Positions 25,426-34,177 of a DNA stretch of 64,000 nucleotides are shown piece after piece (position 1 is the first letter of the stretch; the number at the start of each line of letters is the position of its first letter). The notes under the pieces were generated by a model that saw nothing but the letters and a program-made list of their open reading frames with translations, was not told the origin of the DNA and made no database searches. A program made the position numbers and the translations under genes. The DNA lies in contig NZ_CAJQYY010000008.1 in NCBI RefSeq assembly GCF_907164575.1, positions 124,001 to 188,000 of the forward strand, written 5' to 3'. Source of the DNA: Paraburkholderia gardini (GTDB lineage Bacteria; Pseudomonadota; Gammaproteobacteria; Burkholderiales; Burkholderiaceae).

Positions 25426-27387
25426 ATGCTGGAAACCGAAATCGTTGTGAAGGTAAGCGAAGGTCTGCACGCGCGGCCGGCGACGCAGTTCGCCAAACTC
25501 GCGAAGGAGTTTTCCTGTTCGCTGCAGATTTTTCGCGGCACGACGAGCGCGGACGCGAAGAGCGCCGTGAAGCTGATGCTGCTCGGCATCAAGCAGGACG
25601 ACCAGATCCTGCTGCGCGCCGACGGTTCCGATGAAAGCGTGGCGCTGAACCGGCTGCTGGCGTTTCTGACCGAGCCGTCGGCGGGCGTTCAGCCTGCAAA
25701 GCCGGTGCATACGGAAGAGGCTTCGGCGCCGGTCAGCGGTTCACACGTTGCGCAGGCTGAACCTGCCGTGCCTGGCGCCGTGCAGCATGTGCGCGGCGTG
25801 CCGGCCAGCGAAGGCCTTGCATGCGGTGAAGCGTTTGTGTACCTGCCCGAAGCACTTCGTGCGACGCGGCAGTTCATCGAGCCGCACGAAGTCGCCACGG
25901 AACTTGACCGCTTTAGCGTTGCGTTCGCCGAATCGATTGCTGCGCTCGACCAGCAGTTCAAGACGATGGGCTGTCACGAAGATATCGTCGAAGCGCTCGC
26001 CGACGTCGCGCAAAGCGACGAGTTTTCCGGCGCGGTGAAGCAGCGTATCGCGTCGGGCTGGGATGCGGCGGCGGCCACATTGCAGGTGGGCGAGGAACTC
26101 GCGGCGGCGTTTCTCGCGATGGAAGACGAATACCTGCGCAGTCGCGCCGACGATATCCACGGCATCACGCGTCAGGTGGCATTGCGGCTGCTCGGCATGG
26201 AAGACGTGAGCCTTGCCAGTCTGTCGAGGCCGTGCGTCGTGCTTGCTGCCGAACTGAGCGCGCCGGATTTCGCGCGCGCCCAGGTCGCGAATATCGTCGG
26301 GCTTGTCTGCACGAAGGGCAGTGCGACGTCGCATCTCGCGATCATGGCGCGCTCGCATGGCATTCCGGCGGTGCTCGGCCTGCCGGTCGACGAAGCGGTG
26401 CTGCGGAGCGCGACACGCGTCGCGCTCGACGGTGCGCAGGGGAGCGTGTGGTTCGATCCGTCACCGGACGTGGAGGCGGGATTCGCGACGCGCATCGCGC
26501 AGGAAAAGAGCCGTCACGCGGCGTTGAGCGTGTATCGCGACGTCGAGCCTGTCACGCGCGACGGTCGCCATGTCGAGATTGCGGCGAACCTCGGCTCGCT
26601 TGCCGAGATCGACGCCGCGCGCGAGGCGGGCGCGATGGGCGTTGGCCTCTTTCGCACTGAACTGCTGTTCATGGACCGACGCACGATGCCGGACGAGGAC
26701 GAGCAGGCCGCGATCTACACGAAGCTCGCGCAGGCGTTTCATCCACGGCCGGTCGTGATCCGCACGCTCGACGTGGGCGGCGACAAGCCAGTGCCCGGCA
26801 TTGTCTTCCCCAGGGAAGACAATCCGTTTCTCGGCTGGCGCGGCGTGCGGATGTGCCTCGACCGGCCCGACGTGTTCATGCCGCAGTTGCGCGCGTTGCT
26901 ACGGGCTGCGACGCTCGGCAACGTGCAGGTGATGATCCCGATGATCGACGACGTCGACGAGGTGCGTCGCGTGAAAGCGCTGATCGCCATCTGCGCCGAA
27001 GCACTGACGCGCGAAGGCGTCGCGTGGGGGCAGCCGAAGCTCGGCATCATGGTCGAGACGCCGGCTGCCGCGCTTACCGCCGATCTGCTCGCGCAGGAAG
27101 TCGATTTCTTCTCGATCGGCACGAACGATCTGACGCAATACGTGATGGCCGCCGACCGGATGAATCCGGATCTGGCGTCGCTCTATCGCACGGATCATCC
27201 GGCCGTGCTGCGCGCGATCGGCATGGTGTGCGAGGCGGCCAGAAACGCGGGTATCCCTGTTGCCGTGTGCGGCGAGGCGGCCGCGAGGCCGGAGATGATT
27301 CCGCTTTTCGTGAGCCTGGGCGTCAGCGAATTGAGCATGAGCCCATCGTCGGTGTTGCGCGCGAAGAAGATCGTTTGCGAGCTTTGA
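25426..27387 (+). CDS. HPr-enzyme I fusion phosphotransferase (phosphoenolpyruvate-protein phosphotransferase)
   Basis: 653 residues; ATG at 25426 with AGGAAGG upstream, preferred over 25402. An HPr domain (1-88) has the phosphohistidine in GLHARPATQF (H15). An Ala/Pro/Val-rich linker leads to enzyme I from about residue 115 (VRGVPASEGLACGEA). The EI phosphohistidine lies in GSATSHLAIMARSHGIPAV; the PEP-binding barrel includes GVGLFRTELLFM, RTLDVGGDKPVPG, GIMVETPAAAL, FSIGTNDLTQYVMAADR and VCGEAAARPEMIPLFVSLGV. No GAF or IIA domain is attached, so it is a dedicated sugar-PTS energy coupler for the neighbouring transporter. Confidence 0.93.
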   Translation: MLETEIVVKVSEGLHARPATQFAKLAKEFSCSLQIFRGTTSADAKSAVKLMLLGIKQDDQILLRADGSDESVALNRLLAFLTEPSAGVQPAKPVHTEEASAPVSGSHVAQAEPAVPGAVQHVRGVPASEGLACGEAFVYLPEALRATRQFIEPHEVATELDRFSVAFAESIAALDQQFKTMGCHEDIVEALADVAQSDEFSGAVKQRIASGWDAAAATLQVGEELAAAFLAMEDEYLRSRADDIHGITRQVALRLLGMEDVSLASLSRPCVVLAAELSAPDFARAQVANIVGLVCTKGSATSHLAIMARSHGIPAVLGLPVDEAVLRSATRVALDGAQGSVWFDPSPDVEAGFATRIAQEKSRHAALSVYRDVEPVTRDGRHVEIAANLGSLAEIDAAREAGAMGVGLFRTELLFMDRRTMPDEDEQAAIYTKLAQAFHPRPVVIRTLDVGGDKPVPGIVFPREDNPFLGWRGVRMCLDRPDVFMPQLRALLRAATLGNVQVMIPMIDDVDEVRRVKALIAICAEALTREGVAWGQPKLGIMVETPAAALTADLLAQEVDFFSIGTNDLTQYVMAADRMNPDLASLYRTDHPAVLRAIGMVCEAARNAGIPVAVCGEAAARPEMIPLFVSLGVSELSMSPSSVLRAKKIVCEL

Positions 27388-28466
27388 TGTCGTGAACGGT
27401 GGCGCTTCGGCCGCGCGCTTTATGGGCGAAGATGGTGCGTCATGCGGCATGAATGCACCAATATGGTTCATTTCGTGAATCGTTAAGTCTTCAATGCAGT
27501 GCATGGCGCGTTCCCGCGCAAGCGGGCCGCGAGTGTCTTCTTCACTCGACAATCGTGTGCCGCGCGACCTGGCAGAGGCGCCCGCAGCCTCCCTGCGCGG
27601 GACATTGCGCAAAGTCGCGACGGTCAGATTCCGCTCACCCGAATCTCGCCCGGACGCTGTGCTGCGCGTGTTGGGGCATGAAAATTGCATGTCTCACGCC
27701 AGGGTCAATGGCGACTCCAATACATCGAATATGTGCTGACTGCCTGTCGTCGGGCCGTCATCAGGGACAACGGCGTCCCGAAACGTGATTCGCGCTGAAC
27801 GAGCAATCGGAGGCGCGCACGTTTCGGGGCGCTTTTTTTTGCGCTGGCGAAAAGCCAGTGTGTGGTCCGCCGACGGGCTTCCTGATCCGGGTCTTCTCAC
27901 GCTTCCTACATGAAACAGCAGACACAAACACGCTACGAAGACGTTTCCGGGCAGGGCAGTCCGGCAGGGAGTTCGCGGTGATCACCACCGTGCTCGCCGA
28001 CATCATCAAGGAGATGGACCCGTTGATCCATAGCGTCGTCGATACGTCCGGCACGCGCGACGCATCGCGCCGGCGGGGCGCGCAACGCCTGGAACCGGTC
28101 GCCACGGCTGGATGATCCGGCTCACCATTCCGGGATTGAACATGCATAAGCTGTTATCTGATTTTCTCCGGTCGTGTCTTGCCGCCGAGCCTTCCCGCGC
28201 GGCAGCGGACAACGAAGTCGCGACGTACTGTACGGACGATGACGAACGGGCGCCGCGGCATACCGCCGATCTGCGTCCCGCCAGCCAGCGTGGACGCAGG
28301 CGGCGCGCGCAATCGCGGCATCACAGAAGGGATTTTTCGCGGATGGGGTGAGGGGTGAGTCTGCGGGGAGGGTGTCGCTGAAGAATTCGCGCTGACGATG
28401 AAGGCAGCAGATAGCACGGTCTCCTGCATACCGTGAATGTCGACTGTCACGCTGGGGTAGATATCG
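27388..28466. other. 1.08-kb stretch without a convincing gene
   Basis: Short frames exist at 27858-28115 (85 residues) and 28112-28351 (79 residues) but have no good ribosome sites, no domains and atypical composition. They may be decayed coding DNA. A strong terminator lies at 27777-27840, with a small CTGGC-GAAAA-GCCAG hairpin just beyond (27844-27858). Nothing else is seen. Confidence 0.5.
27777..27840 (+). terminator. Intrinsic terminator downstream of the PTS cluster
   Basis: Perfect 11-bp arms, CCCGAAACGTG (27777-27787) and CACGTTTCGGG (27818-27828), with a 30-base loop and an eight-T run (27833-27840). It lies about 390 bp after the last PTS gene, so it ends either that operon or a small transcript in the gap. 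Confidence 0.75.
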
Positions 28467-28853
28467 CTATCGCATATCGTCCCGGTGCATCACGAAACTT
28501 TCCGTGCGTGAACCGTAGTGCTTCGTGACTTCGGCGCCGGCCATCAGTCTGGACGATTTCAGGATTGGACTTGCCACGACATACAGTCGATCGGGATCGG
28601 GGCCATACATATACAAATAGCCATCGTTGCCGTCAATATGAAACTCGGTCTCGCCGAGTTCGCCAACACCCGCATGTTTAATCGCGCTTTCCAGCCGATG
28701 TTCCAGAATGTGAATCCGCGCGCGGTCCCTGGGGTAGTAATCGAAATGGACCATCATCACCGGTCCTGGTGGTCTCTGTAGCTGTTCCGAAGCTGCACCG
28801 CCCGCGAACAAGGCGGTGCATAGAAATGTGGCGAATGCTCTTCTTCTCAGCAT
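28467..28853 (-). CDS. Small exported protein, about 128 residues, unknown
   Basis: Start at 28853 gives a signal peptide (MLRRRAFATFLCTALFAGGAASE). The mature part has FDYYPRDRARIHILEHRLESAIKHAGVGELGETEFHIDGNDGYLYMYGPDPDRLY, an alpha/beta pattern like small periplasmic proteins of unknown function. No domain recognised. Isolated gene; it is divergent from the lipoprotein gene at 29140. Confidence 0.7.
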   Translation of the reverse strand: MLRRRAFATFLCTALFAGGAASEQLQRPPGPVMMVHFDYYPRDRARIHILEHRLESAIKHAGVGELGETEFHIDGNDGYLYMYGPDPDRLYVVASPILKSSRLMAGAEVTKHYGSRTESFVMHRDDMR

Positions 28854-29139
28854 GGGCACGATATCGTCCGTGAAATGAAGTTCAATTTTCGACGATGTAG
28901 ACAGTCCCGTCGAGCGCTCCTTTGCGGCTGAACCGAGTGCTGCTGTCAACTGGATTGACGGCCGTAATTCCAGGTACCCAGGTCAACGGCACACTCAAGT
29001 TTTTTTCTCGCCTGTCGTTTACATGACATGTGCCGGGTGGCACATCATTCACGCCGCGTTATCGACAGCGGCGATTCCCTCATCCGGGAAATCCAGATTC
29101 TGGCCCAGGCTTTAACCACTACTCCCAATCCGGTCTGCA

Positions 29140-29817
29140 ATGAGAAAGTACATAGCAATTTTCGCTATCGCAGGCACGCTGCTGACTTCCGGCTGCGCGA
29201 CCGTTTCCACCATGTCACCGACGACGACAACGAGTTCCGTTGATACGACGAAGAACTCGTATGCGTTGATGACGGTGACACTCAAGAATGCGTACCATAC
29301 GAGCTATCAGCCGAGCCCCATCGTGGTGAACATGGAGCGCGGAGCGGCGGACAGTCGCGAAGACCGGCTGAATTTCAGGTTTGACGATCAGGCAACCACG
29401 ACGGGCGACTCCGGTAACCACTATTTCATTCGACTTCCTCTCGCTCCCGGAAAGTATGTGATGCGCGGAATCACGGGGCAAAGTGGCATATTCCCGTTCC
29501 ACGGCATGTTCTTCACACCGCTTCACGAGGTCGTCGAAATCAAGCCGAATTCCATCATGTACCTTGGACACATCGACGCCACGGTCGTCGAACGCAAAGA
29601 CGGCGAGTTCCGTGCAGGGCCGCTCATCCCCCTGATCGATCAGGCGGCAACGGGCTTTAGTGGCGGGACGTGGGACATCACCGTGTCGGACCAGTTCGAC
29701 GACGACGTGTCGGCGTTCAGGAAAGACTTCCCGGCGCTGAGCAGCGCATCAATCGAACGTGACGTGCTGCCCGCCTGGGACAAGCAGAAAGCGACCGAGT
29801 GGTGGGCTAACCACTGA
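29140..29817 (+). CDS. Lipoprotein, 225 residues, unknown
   Basis: A lipobox is clear: LLTSGC with the lipidated Cys at 19. The mature part begins with a Thr/Ser-rich tether, then a beta-rich domain with HYFIRLPLAPGKYVMRGITGQSG, the pattern of DUF2846-like or carboxypeptidase-regulatory-like beta-sandwich lipoproteins. I cannot assign it firmly. The C-terminal helix ends in ATEWWANH. The 286-bp gap upstream (28854-29139) shows no other gene. Confidence 0.8.
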   Translation: MRKYIAIFAIAGTLLTSGCATVSTMSPTTTTSSVDTTKNSYALMTVTLKNAYHTSYQPSPIVVNMERGAADSREDRLNFRFDDQATTTGDSGNHYFIRLPLAPGKYVMRGITGQSGIFPFHGMFFTPLHEVVEIKPNSIMYLGHIDATVVERKDGEFRAGPLIPLIDQAATGFSGGTWDITVSDQFDDDVSAFRKDFPALSSASIERDVLPAWDKQKATEWWANH

Positions 29818-29994
29818 CCTTGATGGTGCGGTGTCCGGCGCGCGCAACTGGCATTGCGCAATTGCGCGTCGCCGGACCATGGATGCATCGCACCCAGACT
29901 TCGCGGTGAACCGCCGGATTGTCGCCAGTCTGAAATCGTCAAGGCTTCATGGCCAGCAACATCGATTGACTGGCCGAACCGCCGCGTCTGCGTG

Positions 29995-30474
29995 TTAATT
30001 GGCAGTAGCCGCTGCGCGCTCTATCGCGGTTATATCGATCTTCTTCATTTTCATCATCGCGTCCATCGCACGCCTGGCGGGATCGTGATCGGGTCCGTTG
30101 ACGAGCTCGAGCAGCCGCCTCGGCGTGATCTGCCACGAAAAGCCCCAGCGGTCCCTGCACCAGCCGCAAGGTGCCTCCTCTCCGCCACTGCCGGTAATGG
30201 CGTTCCAATAACGGTCGGTCTCTTCCTGGCTATCCGTCTGGACCATCAAACTTACCGCCTCATTCGCCTTGAAACTGGGCCCGCCGTTCAACCCTACGAA
30301 GCGCCGGCCGAGCACGGTGAACTCGACCGTCAGCTCAGGACCCTGCCCAATGCCCGGTATAGGGGATACATGACCTGCGTCGACACGGCTGTCGGGAAAG
30401 GTGGCGGCGTAAAACTCCGCCGCCTCGCGCGCTTTACCTTGATCGAACCACAAGCATGTTACGAGCTCAGCCAT
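29995..30474 (-). CDS. VOC-superfamily protein (PhnB / 3-demethylubiquinone methyltransferase-like)
   Basis: 159 residues. The N-terminus [27 protein letters not shown] and the motifs [27 protein letters not shown] and [19 protein letters not shown] are typical of the PhnB-like VOC family, often misnamed demethylubiquinone methyltransferase. Members are small dimeric vicinal-oxygen-chelate proteins of mostly unknown substrate. Isolated gene; the 295 bp to the next gene (30475-30769) hold nothing supportable. Confidence 0.9.
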   Translation of the reverse strand: MAELVTCLWFDQGKAREAAEFYAATFPDSRVDAGHVSPIPGIGQGPELTVEFTVLGRRFVGLNGGPSFKANEAVSLMVQTDSQEETDRYWNAITGSGGEEAPCGWCRDRWGFSWQITPRRLLELVNGPDHDPARRAMDAMMKMKKIDITAIERAAATAN

Positions 30475-30769
30475 CGCAATCTCCTTTCAGAAACACGTGC
30501 CGTCAACCGGCTTTGAGGGCAGCATCCTGACGCTCATGCCATCGAGACATCTGGCATTGACTGTCTCTAATAGCCTGGCTGCTGAGTTCGAAATGCGCAA
30601 GCTCGAATCCTGAAACATCGGCGAAACAGGGGTGGATTGCGACTAGCCGCAGTCGACCCATATTCGCCATTCGGATTCCCAGATTGGTCACCGGGAAGCG
30701 GTCGTTCAAAGGGGCGGTCTGGCTTCGACTTAGTCGTTGCACCGCGCGCTGCCGCCCGGGACTACCGGT

Positions 30770-31699
30770 CTATCGTCGCGTTATCTTCGCGGGTTCGCCC
30801 CAGCTGGCGACCAGTGCCCTCAGCGACTCGCGCACCCAGCGCTGGGAGGCATGTCCGTGGCTTCGCTCATGCCAAAGCATGCTCACCTCGAAGCTCGGCA
30901 CGGGAATAGGGCAGTCAACGATCATCAACGCGTCGACCCGATCGCGCACGAGTCGTTGCGGTACTAGAGCGACGAGGTCGGAGCGGGCCACGATGTCAGG
31001 CACAACCAGGAACGAGGCCGCGGACAGCACCACGTTGCGCTGGAGACCTAGGCTCGCCAACATATCATCCACGGGCGTGGAGAAATCGCCGCCGCGCAGC
31101 GACACGATGATGTGCTCCAGCTGTGCAAATTGTGCCGCCGTGAGCTTGCGGCGCAGACGCGGGTGGCCGAGACGGCCTATCAGCACGTAGCGCTCGTCGA
31201 ACAGGTGACGGCTGCGCAGGTTGGTCGGGGCGTCGCGGGGCGTCATCAACGCGAGGTCTACCTCCCCGCGGGCCATCTGCGCTGCTAGTTGCGGCATGTC
31301 CAGGAAACGCACCGCAACCCTCACGCCGGGCGCTTGTTGGCGCAACTGCAATACCAGCGGCTGCACCAATGCAGCCTCCAGATAGTCCGTGCAGGCGATA
31401 GCCACAGTCAGGCGGGCCTGCGCAGGATCGAAGTGCACATGACGGCCCACCGTGGCGCGCACTTGGTCTAAAGCATCACGTAGAGGCGCCAGAAGTTCAT
31501 CGGCCTTTGCTGTGGAAGTCATGCCACGCTGCGCCGGAATCAGCAACGGATCGTCGAACAGATCGCGCAGGCGCGCGAGCTGTGCGCTCACTGCCGGTTG
31601 GCTCAGATGCAAGCGGCGCGCGGCGCGCGTCACGTTCTGCTCTGCCAGCAAGGTTTCTAGGGTGACAAGTAAATTCAGGTCCAACCGGTTGGTATCCAT
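30770..31699 (-). CDS. LysR-family transcriptional regulator
   Basis: 309 residues. The winged helix-turn-helix (DLNLLVTLETLLAEQNVTRAARRLHLSQPAVSAQLARLRDLFDDPLL, 6-53) is followed by the effector-binding domain (about 90-300; FLDMPQLAAQMARGEVDLALMTP). It belongs to the NodD/LinR-like branch by its N-terminus. The start at 31699 is where homology begins. It is divergent from the NmrA-like gene at 31804, the usual LysR target arrangement. Confidence 0.93.
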   Translation of the reverse strand: MDTNRLDLNLLVTLETLLAEQNVTRAARRLHLSQPAVSAQLARLRDLFDDPLLIPAQRGMTSTAKADELLAPLRDALDQVRATVGRHVHFDPAQARLTVAIACTDYLEAALVQPLVLQLRQQAPGVRVAVRFLDMPQLAAQMARGEVDLALMTPRDAPTNLRSRHLFDERYVLIGRLGHPRLRRKLTAAQFAQLEHIIVSLRGGDFSTPVDDMLASLGLQRNVVLSAASFLVVPDIVARSDLVALVPQRLVRDRVDALMIVDCPIPVPSFEVSMLWHERSHGHASQRWVRESLRALVASWGEPAKITRR

Positions 31700-31803
31700 T
31701 GCATGGATAGTAGACCAGAAGACCGACGATTTCACTCCGTGCGAGGTTCTGCCCACACTGCACATGTCGGCGCGCGTGTTGCGTGCCTGTCCGGAGAAAT
31801 CGC

Positions 31804-32784
31804 ATGTCCCATTTATCATCAATGCCTCTGATTACCGTAGCTGGTGCCTCCAGCAAGCAAGGCCGCAGCGTGGCCAGCACGCTGCTGGATAGCGGTCGCT
31901 ATCGAGTGCGCGCTTTGGCGCGAAGCGTCGATAGCGAACCGATGCGCGAACTGGCCCGGCGCGGCGCCGAGGTCGTCGTCGCACCGCTGGAAGCGGGGCG
32001 CAAAGCGCAGTTTGCCGCGGCTTTGCGAGGCTCGCACGGCGCTTTTTTGATGACGCCGCCAATTGCGCCCGTACCGCCGCCGGGCCGTCCCGAATTAGCG
32101 CTGGGCATGGAGCTGGCTGACGCGGCGCTCGCCGCGGGCGTGGAGCATGTCGTCTGGAGTAGTCTCGAAAATGTCGACGATCGCACTGGCGGCACTCTGT
32201 GGGCGCCACACTTCACCGAGAAGGCCCTAGTGGAAGCTTACCTGCGCACACTGCCGCTTCACAGTTCATTCATCCAACTTGCCTTTTTCTACAGCAACTT
32301 TCTTGAGCACTATCTGCCCCGCCCCCAAACTGACGGCGGCTTGAGTTTCCCGGTTTACCTACCGCCCGACACGCCCGTGCCGTTCGTTGATCCGCTGACC
32401 GCGACCGGTCCGGCGGTGATGGCGCACTTCGACAATCCGGAGTCGTATTCCGGCCGAACATTACCTGTCATCGGTGAGGTACTGACTGCGCGCGAACTTG
32501 TGGAAACTTTCGTGCGCGTTTCGGGGGTGCGTGCGCACTACACGTCTGCATACACACGCGAGGATTTGCTAAAGAACTTCCCCGCATTCGGTGCCGACGA
32601 GTGGCTGGTACGCGAGCTCGTGGGAATGGTTACCTACGCGGTCGAATACGGGTACTACGCACCCGACCGGGACCTGGCATGGAGCCGACGAAATGATCCG
32701 ACCGCACTGACCTGGGAAGACTTTCTTCGACGAAGTGGTTGGCGGGGAGAGCATATGAGCTTCGGTGTTGCAATCGGCACATAG
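31804..32784 (+). CDS. NmrA-family NAD(P)-binding protein
   Basis: 326 residues. The Rossmann start ITVAGASSKQGRSVASTLLDSGRYRVRALAR and the atypical-SDR pattern (GVEHVVWSSLENVDD, LGMELADAALAAG) identify the NmrA/TMR-like family: NAD(P) sensors or reductases lacking the classic YxxxK. GGAG lies seven bases before the ATG at 31804. It is probably controlled by the divergent LysR gene. Substrate unknown. Confidence 0.88.
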   Translation: MSHLSSMPLITVAGASSKQGRSVASTLLDSGRYRVRALARSVDSEPMRELARRGAEVVVAPLEAGRKAQFAAALRGSHGAFLMTPPIAPVPPPGRPELALGMELADAALAAGVEHVVWSSLENVDDRTGGTLWAPHFTEKALVEAYLRTLPLHSSFIQLAFFYSNFLEHYLPRPQTDGGLSFPVYLPPDTPVPFVDPLTATGPAVMAHFDNPESYSGRTLPVIGEVLTARELVETFVRVSGVRAHYTSAYTREDLLKNFPAFGADEWLVRELVGMVTYAVEYGYYAPDRDLAWSRRNDPTALTWEDFLRRSGWRGEHMSFGVAIGT

Positions 32785-33087
32785 AAGCTACGTCCGCCCA
32801 AAGCGGCCATACGCGACGGACGGCTCATGGCCGGACAGCGACATTTCTCGACGACCTTCACTTCAGGGCTATCTTCGTGGAACGTCGAGCACGGTTACCG
32901 GCCTGCGCCCAGCTCCTGCTGTCGCCGCAGTCGCGCGTCTTCCTCAAGAGAAATACTGCATGGCGTCCCGCCCGGACTCATGATCCGGAACCATTCGCAA
33001 GCGAGGGTGTGCCCAAACGCTCTCCACCTCTCGCCGCGACAAGATCGAGCCAACCCCGGTCGCTGAGTTTTTCGGCGGTCTGTTAAT
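32785..33087. other. Gene-free stretch
   Basis: About 300 bp between the convergent NmrA-like gene and the substrate-binding-protein gene. Overlapping frames on both strands have no ribosome sites or domains. No clear terminator was found. Confidence 0.5.
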
Positions 33088-33846
33088 TCACCTGGCACCG
33101 TTCGCGGCGAAAGTCTCCTTTGCCTCTGGCGATGCCAGGAACTTGATGAAAGCTTCAGCTGTATCGCGTTGTGAGGTGTTCGCCATGAGCACGGCGGTAT
33201 ACGTGAGAGTGCTCTGGAGATCACCCGGAAGCGGGCCAAGAAGCTTTATGCCGGGTGTCGTCGCGATGAGCGGTATCGTACCGGCCACCATATCATTGCC
33301 GTTGCCTTTTAGCACAGGTTCAAAAATCCCGTTGGGCGTCGTGCGGACAATCTTCGGCTTGAGTGTTTCTGCGATTCCCAGCCGCTCAAGGGTGCTTGCA
33401 AAGGCCTGCCCCGATTTAACACTGTTAAAGACAAGGAGGTCTGCACCGAGCAACGTGCTCCTGAGCTTTTCAACAGTTGAAATATCGTACGCCGGGCCGT
33501 CCTTGCGGTTACCGAGGCCGACGCCAACGTGTGCGATTACCGGTCTGTCTCCAGCACTTGCTTTGCCCGATTTCGTAAGGTCCTCAGCAAAGTCCGGCTG
33601 AACGATAACAACGTCGGCCGCTTCGCCGTCTTCAATCCTTTTCTTCACAACAGGCGATGGGTCGAAAACCAGGCTGACCTGATTATGTGTCTGCTGGCGA
33701 TAAAGATCGACGACCCTGGTTAGCGCAGGCTCGAGTGGGCTATCGCTCATGACCTTGATGTCGACTGCTTGAACTGTTGCAGCGAACATAAAGAATGAGC
33801 CTGCCAGGAAAGTGTGCAGGCTGATGCGGTTAAATTTTGCGTTCAT
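33088..33846 (-). CDS. ModA-like periplasmic substrate-binding protein (orphan)
   Basis: 252 residues with a signal peptide (about 1-27, cut near VQAVD). The mature chain follows the type-2 periplasmic binding fold of molybdate-binding-protein-like receptors: IKVMSDSPLEPALTRVVDLYRQQT, FDPSPVVKKRIEDGEAADVVIVQPD, and a C-terminal AEAFIKFLASPEAKETFAANG. No ABC permease or ATPase gene is adjacent. Related orphan proteins are common in Burkholderia. The ligand may not be molybdate. Confidence 0.85.
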   Translation of the reverse strand: MNAKFNRISLHTFLAGSFFMFAATVQAVDIKVMSDSPLEPALTRVVDLYRQQTHNQVSLVFDPSPVVKKRIEDGEAADVVIVQPDFAEDLTKSGKASAGDRPVIAHVGVGLGNRKDGPAYDISTVEKLRSTLLGADLLVFNSVKSGQAFASTLERLGIAETLKPKIVRTTPNGIFEPVLKGNGNDMVAGTIPLIATTPGIKLLGPLPGDLQSTLTYTAVLMANTSQRDTAEAFIKFLASPEAKETFAANGAR

Positions 33847-34177
33847 GGAATCGGCACGTCCTGTTGACGAACGTCTGGCGCTGGGTGTTGGTCAACGCAC
33901 ATGGAAGTTCTGCAAACGATTCACTAACACAACCTGTAGCCTTCACTCATAGCAGGCCGGGTCGAAACTCAGTGCTTGCAGAGCGCTACCGGCGCACCCC
34001 GCACATCGCAGCCAGGCGGTCAGAGGCTATTGATTCCAGGTACACGGAAAGCGTACACCTGCGATAAGCGGCCGGCAAACCCATGAGCGTCCGGCAAATG
34101 ATGGAACGGAGCAGCGCCGACCGAGGGGGCCCGTCGAATGACAGCGACGCGGCGCCCCTCCACTGGCTGGAAATTTT
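33847..34177. other. Gene-free stretch
   Basis: 331 bp between two minus-strand genes. It must contain the promoter of the binding-protein gene; nothing distinctive was seen. Confidence 0.5.

Noticed and set aside
15830..27387. Ordinary sorbitol (srl/gut) operon
   Set aside because: No sorbitol-6-phosphate dehydrogenase, and an acyloin-cleaving complex would have no role in sorbitol breakdown.
27858..28351. Two frames of 85 and 79 codons downstream of the PTS cluster
   Set aside because: No ribosome sites, no domains and odd composition; treated as non-coding or decayed DNA.
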